Assembly (NCBI GenBank): GCA_934277695.1
Contig: CAKQVG010000002.1
Span: 236,015 to 300,014 of the forward strand
Length of the DNA: 64,000 bases
DNA from: CAG-238 sp934277695
Lineage (GTDB): Bacteria > Bacillota > Clostridia > Peptostreptococcales > Anaerovoracaceae
Direction: 5' to 3'
Below, piece by piece: positions 32,068 through 39,710 of the stretch. How positions within the stretch are numbered: position 1 is the stretch's first letter; each line of letters opens with the position of its first letter. A program made the position numbers and the translations under genes. Below the pieces are notes generated by a model, which saw nothing but the letters and a program-made list of their open reading frames with translations, made no database searches and was not told where the DNA came from.

Positions 32068-32625
32068 ATGACTTTTGAAGAGAAAACCATTAAAAGTGAA
32101 AGAATATACGAAGGTGCCATCATTAACCTCAGACGCGATGAGGTTACGGTGCAGAACGGGACATCCATGCGCGAAATCATTGAGCATAACGGCGGAGCGG
32201 TGCTTGCTGCCCTAACAAGCGAAAGAAAGCTCGTTATGGTAAGGCAGTATCGCAAACCCGCAGGCAGGGTAATGCTCGAAGTTCCGGCAGGAAAAATCGA
32301 CCCCGGCGAGTCCGCAGAGGCAGCAGCAAAGCGTGAATTGAAGGAAGAAACCGGATATACGGCGGGAAAAATAAAATTCCTCATGCAGTTTTACCCGTCA
32401 GTTGGATATTCCGAAGAAATTCTGTATCTGTACTTATGCACCGATCTCACCCCGGGAGAGACGAATTTTGATGAAAACGAAGCCATCGACATAGAAGAAT
32501 ATGAGATAAGCAGGCTTCACAGGATGGTGATGGACGGCGATATTCAGGATGCAAAGACAATCATAGCCATTATGACGGTCAAGAACCTGCTTGAAGAAGG
32601 AAAGCTTGAAGCAGGCAGGAAATAA
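32068..32625 (+). CDS. nudF: Nudix hydrolase, ADP-ribose pyrophosphatase type
   Basis: A 185-residue Nudix protein with a full box G-x5-E-x7-RE-x2-EE-x-GY (GKIDPGESAEAAAKRELKEE then TGY, about residues 73-95), preceded by VRQYRKPAGRVMLEVPAG, typical of ADP-ribose pyrophosphatases, which hydrolyse ADP-ribose to AMP and ribose 5-phosphate. It is a likely housekeeping gene. The AATTTTGGAGGACAG ribosome site supports the start. Its last 47 bases overlap the convergent spoIIM gene. Confidence 0.9.
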   Translation: MTFEEKTIKSERIYEGAIINLRRDEVTVQNGTSMREIIEHNGGAVLAALTSERKLVMVRQYRKPAGRVMLEVPAGKIDPGESAEAAAKRELKEETGYTAGKIKFLMQFYPSVGYSEEILYLYLCTDLTPGETNFDENEAIDIEEYEISRLHRMVMDGDIQDAKTIIAIMTVKNLLEEGKLEAGRK

Positions 32626-33190
32626 CGATTAAAGCGCCCCCCGCAGCATAAAACACGGAGTACTTTCGTATATCGGACTGCAAAGCTTTTTTTGCGCTGC
32701 GTGAAGCAGCGGATCTTCGACGGCTTGAAAACAGATAGGAAAGCGTCACAAGGCCGGTTTGAAAGGAAAGAATACCGAGGAAGCAGAACACCGGCAGCTG
32801 TATGAAATGCGGAGGCATGAGCGTGGTAAGGATGTAGCCGATGCCTTTCAGACCGAAAGTCTCAAGAATCGCAGCCGCAGAAAAGCCGACGGACATTCCG
32901 CGTGTGAAAATGTACAGCGGGATGAGCGGAAGCAGGATCGGCAGAAACGCCGAAACATACCCGATTAAGAGCACGGGCAGGAACGAACCGAGTGCCGAAA
33001 GAAAATTTTCGGAGAAAAAGTTCTTGCTTTCTGTACTGCCAGCCCCGGCTGCATGAAAAAACGAAATCAGGGCATCAAAAAATCCGGACTTCGAACCATC
33101 CGTCATGCCCGTTTCAAAAAAGGAACCGGTGCAGATTCCCACCGCAATGATAAACAGGAAAACCCCAAAAATCTTGTAATTTATCTTCAT
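32579..33190 (-). CDS. spoIIM: Stage II sporulation protein M
   Basis: A 203-residue polytopic membrane protein matching SpoIIM, part of the SpoIIDMP peptidoglycan-degrading engulfment machinery in sporulating Firmicutes. It has five or six hydrophobic segments, and GIGYILTTLMPPHFIQLPVF is the family signature near residue 115. The ribosome site (GAGGTCATAAGCT) is modest. A perfect Spo0A-box core occurs upstream (33256-33264). The 3' end overlaps the convergent Nudix gene by 47 bases. Confidence 0.88.
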   Translation of the reverse strand: MKINYKIFGVFLFIIAVGICTGSFFETGMTDGSKSGFFDALISFFHAAGAGSTESKNFFSENFLSALGSFLPVLLIGYVSAFLPILLPLIPLYIFTRGMSVGFSAAAILETFGLKGIGYILTTLMPPHFIQLPVFCFLGILSFQTGLVTLSYLFSSRRRSAASRSAKKALQSDIRKYSVFYAAGGALIVISCLLQAFLLQAGS

Positions 33191-33255
33191 AGCTTATGAC
33201 CTCATAAACAATATATGGCCGTAGCGGAGTTTCATGCACGAAAGGGTTTACATAA

Positions 33256-33264
33256 TTCGACAAA
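33256..33264 (-). promoter_or_regulatory. Spo0A-box-like site between spoIIM and xerD
   Basis: TTTGTCGAA on the minus strand, a perfect match to the Spo0A box core (TGNCGAA with the TTT flank), 66 bases before the spoIIM start. A single short match of this kind could arise by chance. Confidence 0.35.
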
Positions 33265-33279
33265 AAAATTATTTTTTCG

Positions 33280-33326
33280 TTGAAATTGCGTCAGATAAGT
33301 ATTATACTTTAAGGTACTCACTTATC
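33280..33326 (+). promoter_or_regulatory. Promoter of the XerD-like recombinase gene with flanking inverted repeat
   Basis: TTGAAA (33280-33285), 17-base spacer, TATACT (33303-33308). A 7-bp inverted repeat GATAAGT (33294-33300) / ACTTATC (33320-33326) flanks the -10 and start-site region and could be an operator. Confidence 0.7.
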
Positions 33327-33346
33327 GGGCAAGGAGAAGCAGAAGG

Positions 33347-34225
33347 ATGAATTATCAGGATTATGCAGACTACCTTTCGAGCGAAAGAAACATGTCTGAG
33401 AACACGAAAAAAGCGTACATAAGAGATATTCGGAATTTTGAGGTTTTTATAAACGACAGGGGGACATATAAGCCTGAAGAGGTTACAAACACCGAACTTT
33501 TGGCATATCTGATGGAACTCAGAGCTCAGGATATGTCAAAGGCAACATTGAACAGAAAACTCGCTTCTCTGCGGGCGTTCTATCATTATCTTCAGAAACT
33601 CGGGAAGATTGACGAAAATCCCGCAGAAGGCATCAAGTCGCCGCGGGTTGATAAGAAAGAAATTGAATACATAAGTGTTGAAGAGATAGACAAGCTCATG
33701 AAAATGCCCGACAAAACTCCGAAAGGAATACGGGACAGGGCAATTCTGGAGCTTTTGTATGCAACGGGAATCCGTGCAAGTGAGCTTATAGAAATGCAGG
33801 AGGATGATTTAAACCTCCGGATGGGTTTTGTCAAATGCTCACCGCAAAGCGGCAAGGCGAGAATCATACCGATGGGTAAGATTTGCAGAGGTGCGCTTGA
33901 AGATTACTGCCTCACCGCCAGACCCGTTTTGCTCAAAGACAATGAGACGGATATTTTATTTGTCAATTATGCAGGAAAGCCGATAACCAGGCAGGGACTT
34001 TGGAAGGTGCTGAAAGAGTACGGCAAAGCCGCGGAGCTTTCGATAAGCCTCACGCCGCAGGTGCTCCGAAATTCGTTTGCGGTACATATGCTGCAGAACG
34101 GAGCCGATGTGAAATCCCTGCAGGAACTTATGGGGCACGAGGATATTTCGGCCACCCAGGCATACTTGGCGGTCGTAAAAAACAGAATTAAAGATGTGTA
34201 TGACAGGACACATCCGAGAGCATAG
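33347..34225 (+). CDS. XerC/XerD-like tyrosine recombinase with altered active-site His
   Basis: A 292-residue tyrosine recombinase with the N-terminal SAM-like DNA-binding domain (1-90) and C-terminal catalytic domain. Visible catalytic residues: Arg in TGIRASELIEM, the Lys region in SGKARIIPMG, Arg in VLRNSFA, His in MGHEDIS and nucleophile Tyr in TQAYLAV. The first His of the usual H-x-x-R motif is Gln here (TPQVLRNSF), and the following RH is RN. Xer enzymes resolve chromosome dimers. With no phage or integron genes nearby, a chromosomal role is likely. It heads an apparent xerD-like-coaX-S-component operon. Confidence 0.88.
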   Translation: MNYQDYADYLSSERNMSENTKKAYIRDIRNFEVFINDRGTYKPEEVTNTELLAYLMELRAQDMSKATLNRKLASLRAFYHYLQKLGKIDENPAEGIKSPRVDKKEIEYISVEEIDKLMKMPDKTPKGIRDRAILELLYATGIRASELIEMQEDDLNLRMGFVKCSPQSGKARIIPMGKICRGALEDYCLTARPVLLKDNETDILFVNYAGKPITRQGLWKVLKEYGKAAELSISLTPQVLRNSFAVHMLQNGADVKSLQELMGHEDISATQAYLAVVKNRIKDVYDRTHPRA

Positions 34226-34236
34226 GAGGAAAAAAC

Positions 34237-35013
34237 ATGCTGCTTGCGGTTGACATCGGAAATTCGAGCATAGACATAGGTGTTTTCGCAGAAGACGATT
34301 CGCTCATAATGAAGAGCAAAATTTCTACGGACAGAGCCAAGAGTGCGGATGAATATGCAGTTCTGTTTCAGGGGATTTTTCTTCTGAACGGCGTTGATAC
34401 AAAGAACATAACCGGAAGCATTCTCTCTTCGGTAGTCCCGCCGATTACGATTGCGGTTTCATCTGCAATCCGGTCGCTGTTCGGAATCCGAACGCTCGAA
34501 GTCGGGCCGGGAATTAAAACCGGGCTCAATATTAAAATCGACAGCCAGACGGAGCTTGGGGCGGATATCGTCGCAAATGCGGTTTCGGCTCTGGGAAGCG
34601 ATGACGGGCCGCTTATGATTATCGACTTCGGTACTGCCACTACGCTCACTGTCATCGATGCAAAAAACACGCTTACAGGCGTTATCATAGCACCGGGAGT
34701 CAGAGTGTCGCTCGATGCACTGTCGATGCAGGCATCCGAACTTCCGGACGTATCCATTGCCATGCCGAAGAGGCTGATAGGCAAAAACAGCCGGGAATCC
34801 ATGAATTCCGGCGTTCTGAACGGACATGCACTCATGATAGACGGATTTTTCCGTAAAATAAGCGAAGAACTTCTTACCGATGATTTGCATGTCATTGCAA
34901 CGGGCGGACTTGCGGGTACAATTCTGCCGCTTTGCGAAACCCCTATACGGTATGTACCGGATCTGACCCTTGAAGGGCTCAGAATCCTGTATTATAAAAA
35001 TATTTTTAAGTAA
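34237..35013 (+). CDS. coaX: Type III pantothenate kinase
   Basis: A 258-residue CoaX enzyme of the ASKHA fold: LLAVDIGNSSIDIGVF at the N-terminus, IIDFGTATTLTVID around residue 130 and ATGGLAGTI near 225. It phosphorylates pantothenate with ATP in the first step of CoA synthesis; type III enzymes need a monovalent cation and resist feedback by CoA. It follows the recombinase gene by 11 bases and precedes a vitamin-transporter S-component, suggesting that this operon couples pantothenate uptake with its phosphorylation. Confidence 0.95.
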   Translation: MLLAVDIGNSSIDIGVFAEDDSLIMKSKISTDRAKSADEYAVLFQGIFLLNGVDTKNITGSILSSVVPPITIAVSSAIRSLFGIRTLEVGPGIKTGLNIKIDSQTELGADIVANAVSALGSDDGPLMIIDFGTATTLTVIDAKNTLTGVIIAPGVRVSLDALSMQASELPDVSIAMPKRLIGKNSRESMNSGVLNGHALMIDGFFRKISEELLTDDLHVIATGGLAGTILPLCETPIRYVPDLTLEGLRILYYKNIFK

Positions 35014-35061
35014 GCGTTGCACCCGCAGGCAGCGGGGCGACAGCGGAAAAGGAGTTTTCAA

Positions 35062-35676
35062 ATGGAAAAAAACATCAATACGCGGACACAGAAGATGGTA
35101 CAAATGGCCATACTTGTTGCAATTATGCTGATTTTCGCGTACACACCACTGGGATACCTCAAGGCAGGTCCGATTGAGATTACATTCATGGTTCTGCCGG
35201 TGGCAATCGGAGCCATTATCCTCGGACCGGCGGCAGGAGCGATCCTGGGCGGAATTTTCGGCGTGACGAGCTTTATTCAGTGCTTTGGCGCGTCGTCATT
35301 CGGGGTACTGCTTTTGAGTCTGAATCCAATCGCAACCTTTATTACCTGCATGGTGCCGAGAGTCCTGTGCGGATGGCTTTCGGGCCTCCTCTTCAAGGCA
35401 TTACACAGCACCGGAAAAATGAAGACCGCATCGTATTTCATCGCATCGCTTGCCACAGCACTGCTGAATACGCTTTTCTTCATGACGTGCATCATCGTGT
35501 TCTTCTGGAGCAACGATACATTCATATCCACAATGGCAGGATCTAATCTGCCGACGAACGCCATTTGGCCGTTCCTCGTTGCATTCGTTGGAGTAAACGG
35601 AGTTGTTGAAGCAGCCGTAAACTTTATCGCGGCAGGCACGGTATCGAAGGTGCTTTCCAAAACTGTAAATAAGTAA
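35062..35676 (+). CDS. ECF transporter S-component, probably pantothenate
   Basis: A 204-residue membrane protein with six hydrophobic segments and the S-component signature of energy-coupling-factor vitamin transporters (TQKMVQMAILVAIMLIFAYTP at the start, LPVAIGAIILGPAAGAILGG in helices 2-3). S-components bind the vitamin and share the EcfAAT energising module, which is not in this window. Substrate specificity is inferred from adjacency to coaX: pantothenate (PanT-like). The start is at 35062, after AAAAGGAG. A terminator follows. Confidence 0.82.
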   Translation: MEKNINTRTQKMVQMAILVAIMLIFAYTPLGYLKAGPIEITFMVLPVAIGAIILGPAAGAILGGIFGVTSFIQCFGASSFGVLLLSLNPIATFITCMVPRVLCGWLSGLLFKALHSTGKMKTASYFIASLATALLNTLFFMTCIIVFFWSNDTFISTMAGSNLPTNAIWPFLVAFVGVNGVVEAAVNFIAAGTVSKVLSKTVNK

Positions 35677-35685
35677 GAAAACCAA

Positions 35686-35713
35686 GGAGCATGTCGGTCG
35701 ATGTGCTCCTTTT
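35686..35713 (+). terminator. Intrinsic terminator after the S-component gene
   Basis: GGAGCA (35686-35691) with TGCTCC (35703-35708), followed by TTTTT. Confidence 0.75.
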
Positions 35714-35724
35714 TAGCAAAATAA

Positions 35725-35792
35725 TTCGGCAAATCTTTGATAAATTCAAAAATCTGCCGAAAAAATGTTGAGAATTTTAAAAATCTGCCGAT
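35725..35792. repeat. Cluster of TGCCGA repeats (possible operator array)
   Basis: The 13-mer AAAAATCTGCCGA occurs twice (35748-35760 and 35779-35791), 31 bases apart, about three helical turns. An inverted TTCGGCA lies at 35725-35731. All fit the loose Spo0A core TGNCGAA to 6-7 of 7 positions but may belong to another regulator. No recognisable gene occupies 35714-35890 apart from a weak AT-rich promoter-like stretch. Confidence 0.5.
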
Positions 35793-35890
35793 TGAAATTA
35801 TATGGGTAAAAAAATTTAAAATTTTTTGTTGCACTTTGAGAGTTTTACCGTCTTTATTTATAGGAGGATAAAAGAAAGTGAGGTATAATA

Positions 35891-36393
35891 ATGAAAAAAG
35901 CAAAAAGAACAATATTCGTTCTGCTTTTATGTGCTGGATTAAGCGCTGCAATGTTTACGGTATAAACGGAGGCATGGTGCCAAGGTGGGACTGCAGATAT
36001 ATTCTGCATGATTTAATCACGAAGGGAGCTGTCAAAGGCGATACCGACACCTCGGTAAAACCTGACGTGATTGGAGATCTCAAGGTTTCGGATGAAGTTA
36101 AAAAAGAAATTCGGGAAATCTATAAAAGCGAATGGGCAGGCAAAGACGGTCTTATGGTTCATAAGATCGACGATGTATACTGGATTTATTATTGCAACAG
36201 GAACAGTAAGAAGGATGCAGATATCAGTATTTGTTTAGAAGGCAGTAAACTTGTGATGAACTGCTATGACAATGCAAAATCCTTATTTGATATCGAACCA
36301 TTCTGCTGGAAGCTCTTTGCGGTAAAATCACCGGTTACGATCGAGCAGGTGGAAATCATTACGGGTGATGACAGGCAAACTGTAAATGTTTAA
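35891..36393 (+). pseudogene. Frameshifted secreted protein gene (probable)
   Basis: ATG at 35891 (after AGGAGG upstream) encodes a signal-peptide-like start MKKAKRTIFVLLLCAGLSAA, then stops at codon 25 (TAA). The remaining coding potential continues in another frame from about 35970 to 36393, as VPRWDCRYILHDL through GDDRQTVNV, without a properly placed start: the only ATG is one base after GGAGG. The simplest reading is a secreted protein of about 160 residues broken by a frameshift near 35960. A programmed shift or sequencing error cannot be excluded. Family not recognised. Confidence 0.55.
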
Positions 36394-36414
36394 GGAGGAA
36401 AAGAAAAGCAGATA

Positions 36415-37140
36415 ATGAAACGAAGAATAATCGGTACACTTACACTTTGTCTCGCAGTCCTTTTACTTACGGCCGGACTTACCGGCTGCGTCGGGAAATC
36501 TTTGCCGGAGGGGCTGATTGGAGAATGGACGTGTGAGAAGTTCGCATCGGACGGAACAACGGCGACGGACTTCTACGCCTTGTATATTGAAAAGAATGGA
36601 AAGTTTAGTCTATACGATACCGTAGGAAATCCGGGCATTTCCGGCAAAATGACGCTGAAGAGTACTGAAGAAGATGCAGTGATGGGAACCGTAACGGTGT
36701 CCTGCAACAGCGATGATTTTGATCCGCCGCTGTGCTGGGATATGCAGGAGAGCGATGAACTGGAATACGAGATCCCGGAAGACGGAAGGATGCGATTAGG
36801 ATATAATGGAATATGGCTTAGCTTTTATGAGGATAATACTTATGAAGTTTATAAAATCAGACTTGCAGATCGTTCGGCTCCGGAGTATCAGTGGGAGCTG
36901 CTGCAGAGCGGTGACGGAGCAGTGAATTTTACAACAGAGATGCTTGAAGACGAAGACGTTGGAATTTGGAGAATTTATGATTTTTATGCGGAGAAAGCCG
37001 GCAATGTCCTTGTTACCATGAATTACCGAAATAAAGATACTGTGATGTACACCGTGTCCTTTGATCTTGCAGTCAATGATAATGGAACCATTCACGAAAA
37101 CGGCATCGACGGTGATGTGGATGGTGCTATGACATCGTGA
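36415..37140 (+). CDS. Lipoprotein with chagasin-like (I42) region
   Basis: A 241-residue putative lipoprotein: hydrophobic leader and lipobox LTGC (cysteine near residue 25). The C-terminal half around EYQWELLQSGDGAV and DFYAEKAGNVLVTMNYRN resembles the I42/chagasin-like protease-inhibitor fold common in surface lipoproteins; the N-terminal half (GEWTCEKFASDGTTATDFYALYIEKNG region) looks like a small-beta lipocalin-like domain. Both are tentative. The AAGGAGG site lies 16 bases upstream, unusually far, so translation may be weak. It is next to decayed secreted-protein remnants. Confidence 0.65.
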   Translation: MKRRIIGTLTLCLAVLLLTAGLTGCVGKSLPEGLIGEWTCEKFASDGTTATDFYALYIEKNGKFSLYDTVGNPGISGKMTLKSTEEDAVMGTVTVSCNSDDFDPPLCWDMQESDELEYEIPEDGRMRLGYNGIWLSFYEDNTYEVYKIRLADRSAPEYQWELLQSGDGAVNFTTEMLEDEDVGIWRIYDFYAEKAGNVLVTMNYRNKDTVMYTVSFDLAVNDNGTIHENGIDGDVDGAMTS

Positions 37141-37237
37141 GTAGATGCCAAAGAGGGGATTTTTATATGAGTAAACATAAAAAAGCGAGATTTTATATGT
37201 GATCGAATTTTTTATTAATTTTCGGAGAGGTGAGCAA

Positions 37238-37288
37238 ATGGGTAAAAACATTGTTGTTGCACTGTTTTGTCTTCTGCTTTTGCTGTAA
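37238..37288 (+). pseudogene. Truncated signal-peptide remnant
   Basis: Behind a good GGAGAGGTGA ribosome site, ATG begins MGKNIVVALFCLLLLL and ends in a stop after 16 codons. It has the form of a signal peptide without a protein and, like the ORF at 35891, suggests a decaying secreted-protein locus. A functional hydrophobic micro-protein is an alternative. Confidence 0.35.
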
Positions 37289-37297
37289 AGGGATTAC

Positions 37298-37326
37298 TTG
37301 ACTACATAGACATTTAATGATATAAT
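37298..37326 (+). promoter_or_regulatory. Promoter of the Phd/RelE module
   Basis: TTGACT (37298-37303), 17-base spacer, TATAAT (37321-37326), 31 bases before the antitoxin start. Confidence 0.75.
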
Positions 37327-37357
37327 TTGCATATAAAATACAAGGAGGCTTAGAAAA

Positions 37358-37636
37358 ATGTTGGCATTACAGGAATCAATAAGACCTTCTGCTGATTTAA
37401 GGAATCATTATAATGATATATCAAAGCAGTGCAGGGAAAATAAAGAAGCTGTGATTATCACGGTAAACGGAAGAGGCGACACGGTTTCGCTTTCGTATGA
37501 AGAATACAAAAATATGAAGAATCGGATTGAGCTTCTCGAGATATTAACCGAGGCAGAGGAAGATGTAAGGTGCGGCCGCGTTGCCCCAATAAACGAAACC
37601 TTTGATGACTTGAGGAAGGTTCTTCAGGAGATTTAA
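37358..37636 (+). CDS. Phd/YefM-family antitoxin
   Basis: A 92-residue antitoxin with the Phd/YefM N-terminal DNA-binding fold (SIRPSADLRNHYNDISKQCRE, then AVIITVNGRGDTVSLSYEEYKNMK) and an acidic C-terminus expected to wrap the toxin. It usually represses its own operon. It begins behind AAGGAGG and precedes the toxin by two bases. Confidence 0.9.
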   Translation: MLALQESIRPSADLRNHYNDISKQCRENKEAVIITVNGRGDTVSLSYEEYKNMKNRIELLEILTEAEEDVRCGRVAPINETFDDLRKVLQEI

Positions 37637-37638
37637 TT

Positions 37639-37956
37639 ATGAAATACAATGTTATACGAACCGATACAGCTGATGCGGGAATCAGGAAGATTATTCTTTA
37701 CATTTCACAGAATTTCGGAAAAGAGATTGCGCTGGAAAAACTCGCTATGCTTGAAAGAAGAATTTTGGAATTAGGCGACAATCCATATATCGGAACGGAA
37801 CCGGCATATCTCGTTCTTAAACGCCAAGGATATAAGGTACTCATTTTGGAAAAAGACTTGGTGTTTTACAAGGTCGATGAAGCTGAGAAGAAAGTTATTG
37901 TGTATGCAGTCGTGGATCAAAGGCAGGAATATTTGAACATACTCCGCGGGCTGTAG
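37639..37956 (+). CDS. RelE/ParE-family toxin
   Basis: A 105-residue RelE/ParE-type toxin: N-terminal helix pair (TADAGIRKIILYISQNFGKEIA) followed by the beta-sheet with LKRQGYKVLILEKDLVFYKVDEAEKKVIVYAVVDQR. Members are ribosome-dependent mRNA endonucleases (RelE) or gyrase poisons (ParE); the class here is uncertain. It is coupled to the Phd antitoxin two bases upstream. No terminator follows before the leader RNA at 38043. Confidence 0.88.
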   Translation: MKYNVIRTDTADAGIRKIILYISQNFGKEIALEKLAMLERRILELGDNPYIGTEPAYLVLKRQGYKVLILEKDLVFYKVDEAEKKVIVYAVVDQRQEYLNILRGL

Positions 37957-38036
37957 TGCTTAGAGAAGCTGCTTTATATTGAATAAGAAAAAAACAGATA
38001 GGAAAGATTATTCTCGCTTTTAAAAGAATAATATGC

Positions 38037-38136
38037 TATAATAATATTAGGTCTTATCCGACCGGGCCATACGCGGGCAGATAACGCGCAAGGATAACAG
38101 CGGTGAATTCCGCATTGTACCTCGTGCGTTTTTTTA
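38037..38136 (+). ncRNA. Terminated structured leader RNA before RhuM-Fic gene
   Basis: An extended -10 TGC-TATAAT (hexamer 38037-38042) precedes about 90 bases of dense secondary structure. First comes a GGTC/GACC hairpin (38050-38063). Then a terminator forms: CGCGCAAGG (38085-38093) with CCTCGTGCG (38120-38128), inner GCGG/CCGC, followed by seven T residues (38129-38135). The CGCG at 38085-38088 can instead pair with CGCG at 38072-38075, giving an antiterminator alternative. It may be an attenuator or riboswitch, or a small antitoxin-like RNA. No known class recognised. Confidence 0.55.
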
Positions 38137-38197
38137 TTTGGAACAGGCGCGTGAGTACATCGTTAAATTTTATGTTATTAAGAAAGCGAGGTACATC

Positions 38198-39118
38198 ATG
38201 AACCAAAAAGAAATCGTATTGTTTGAAACAGAAGACAATGAAATTAAGCTCGAAGTTCCGGTAAATGAAGAGACGGTATGGCTTAGCGCAAATCAGATGT
38301 CCGTATTATTCGACCGAGACGAAAAAACAATTAGGAAACATATCAACAATGTGTTTTCAGATGAAGAAGTAAGCCGAGATAACAACACGCAAAAAATGCG
38401 TGTTGATGGTGTCAAGCAGTTAGTTCCATATTATACACTTGATGTCATTATCTCTGTCGGCTATCGTGTGAAATCAAAACGCGGAGTCGAATTCCGCAGG
38501 TGGGCAAATTCAGTGCTTAAACAGTACATATTAAAAGGCTGTGCTGTAAATGACAGGCGTGTTGCTCAGCTCGGCGAAGTCATCAGAATTATGAAGCGCA
38601 CGGAGAATACGCTCGACAGTAAACAGGTTTTGACGGTAATTGAGAAGTACAGCGAAGCCCTCGAACTTCTGGACTCCTATGACCATCAGAATATGACTCG
38701 CCCTAAGGGAAGCGACGCGACCTATGTGCTTACCTATGAGGAGTGCATGAAGGTTATTTCCAATATGCGATTCGGCGATGAGTCTGATTTATTCGGGCGG
38801 GAAAAGGATGATTCTTTCCGCGGGAGCATCGGTAATATTTATCAGTCTTTTGACGGCAAAGAACTTTATCCGAGCCTTGAAGAAAAAGCAGCGCACCTTC
38901 TGTATTTCGTAACGAAGAATCACAGCTTCCTTGACGGGAACAAAAGAATTGCGGCGACCATGTTTCTGTATTTTCTCGACCGGAACGGTGTGCTGTTTGC
39001 AGGAGGCGAGAAATTGATAGATGATCACACTCTGGTTGCGCTGACAATTATGATTGCCGAATCAAAACCGGAAGAAAAGGAAATGATGATTACTGTGATT
39101 ATGAATTGCTTGTCGTAG
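38198..39118 (+). CDS. RhuM-type protein with C-terminal Fic/DOC domain
   Basis: A 306-residue protein. The N-terminal half matches the RhuM virulence-protein family (ETVWLSANQMSVLFDRDEKTIRKHINNVF, then VKQLVPYYTLDVIISVGYRVKSKRG). The C-terminal half is a Fic/DOC domain with the core HSFLDGNKRIAATMFLYFL (HxFx-DGNKR, near residue 245), which usually transfers AMP or another phosphate moiety to a target. I start at 38198, after GAGG and downstream of the leader terminator. It lies just after a Phd/RelE pair, so this may be a small stress/defence island. The target is unknown. Confidence 0.88.
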   Translation: MNQKEIVLFETEDNEIKLEVPVNEETVWLSANQMSVLFDRDEKTIRKHINNVFSDEEVSRDNNTQKMRVDGVKQLVPYYTLDVIISVGYRVKSKRGVEFRRWANSVLKQYILKGCAVNDRRVAQLGEVIRIMKRTENTLDSKQVLTVIEKYSEALELLDSYDHQNMTRPKGSDATYVLTYEECMKVISNMRFGDESDLFGREKDDSFRGSIGNIYQSFDGKELYPSLEEKAAHLLYFVTKNHSFLDGNKRIAATMFLYFLDRNGVLFAGGEKLIDDHTLVALTIMIAESKPEEKEMMITVIMNCLS

Positions 39119-39172
39119 AACAAGGCAGTATGGAATTTTGCCGTTTCTGAGCAGTATTTTCTAAAAAAACGC

Positions 39173-39201
39173 TTGCCAAACCGTCCAAGCTGTGCTAAAA
39201 T
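39173..39201 (+). promoter_or_regulatory. Promoter of rplS
   Basis: TTGCCA (39173-39178), 17-base spacer, TAAAAT (39196-39201), about 100 bases before the L19 start. Confidence 0.65.
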
Positions 39202-39204
39202 ATA

Positions 39205-39290
39205 ACAGTTATTACGGGCGGTCCTCTGGGCGAACTTGCGTCCCGCAGGGAAATTGCGGTGACGGAGCCACGAACGTCTTGGAGGGAAGG
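39205..39290 (+). promoter_or_regulatory. Possible L19 leader
   Basis: The roughly 90-base rplS leader contains short GC-rich stems, including CCGCA/TGCGG and GACG/CGTC, directly before the GGAGGGAAGGAGG ribosome site. Firmicutes often have an autoregulatory L19 leader at this place. I have not matched the family consensus in detail. Confidence 0.4.
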
Positions 39291-39300
39291 AGGAATTACA

Positions 39301-39642
39301 ATGGATTTAATGAAATCAATCACTCAGGAATACGAAAAGACTGAGATCCCTGCTTTTGGTGTTGGCGACACAGTAAGAGTACACATCAAAATTAAAGAAG
39401 GAAACAGAGAAAGAGTTCAGGTTTTCGAAGGCTTCGTGCTTAAGAGACAGAACGGCGGCATCAGCGAAACTTTCACAGTTAGAAAGATTTCTTCAGGCGT
39501 AGGCGTGGAAAAGACATTCCCGCTTCATTCACCGAAGATTGAAAAGATCGAAGTGACAAGAAGAGGCGCAGTAAGAAGAGCAAAACTCAACTATATGCGT
39601 GAAAGAACAGGTAAGGCTGCAAAAATTAAAACTAGAGACTAG
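39301..39642 (+). CDS. rplS: 50S ribosomal protein L19
   Basis: A 113-residue protein matching L19 over its whole length (FGVGDTVRVHIKIKEGNRERVQVFEGFV, SSGVGVEKTFPLHSPKIEKIEV, RRAKLNYMRERTGKAAKIK). It sits at the 30S-50S interface. The start is at 39301 after AAGGAGG, not at the longer upstream frame. A terminator follows; rbgA, rnhB and fhs are next. Confidence 0.97.
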   Translation: MDLMKSITQEYEKTEIPAFGVGDTVRVHIKIKEGNRERVQVFEGFVLKRQNGGISETFTVRKISSGVGVEKTFPLHSPKIEKIEVTRRGAVRRAKLNYMRERTGKAAKIKTRD

Positions 39643-39650
39643 TTTACCAT

Positions 39651-39676
39651 GGGGAATCGCGAAGATTCCCCTTTTT
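39651..39676 (+). terminator. Intrinsic terminator after rplS
   Basis: GGGGAATC (39651-39658) with GATTCCCC (39664-39671), followed by TTTTT. Read-through probably feeds rbgA. Confidence 0.85.
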
Positions 39677-39710
39677 GTTAATAAAGCGCTGAAAGGAGGA
39701 ACAGGCACCG

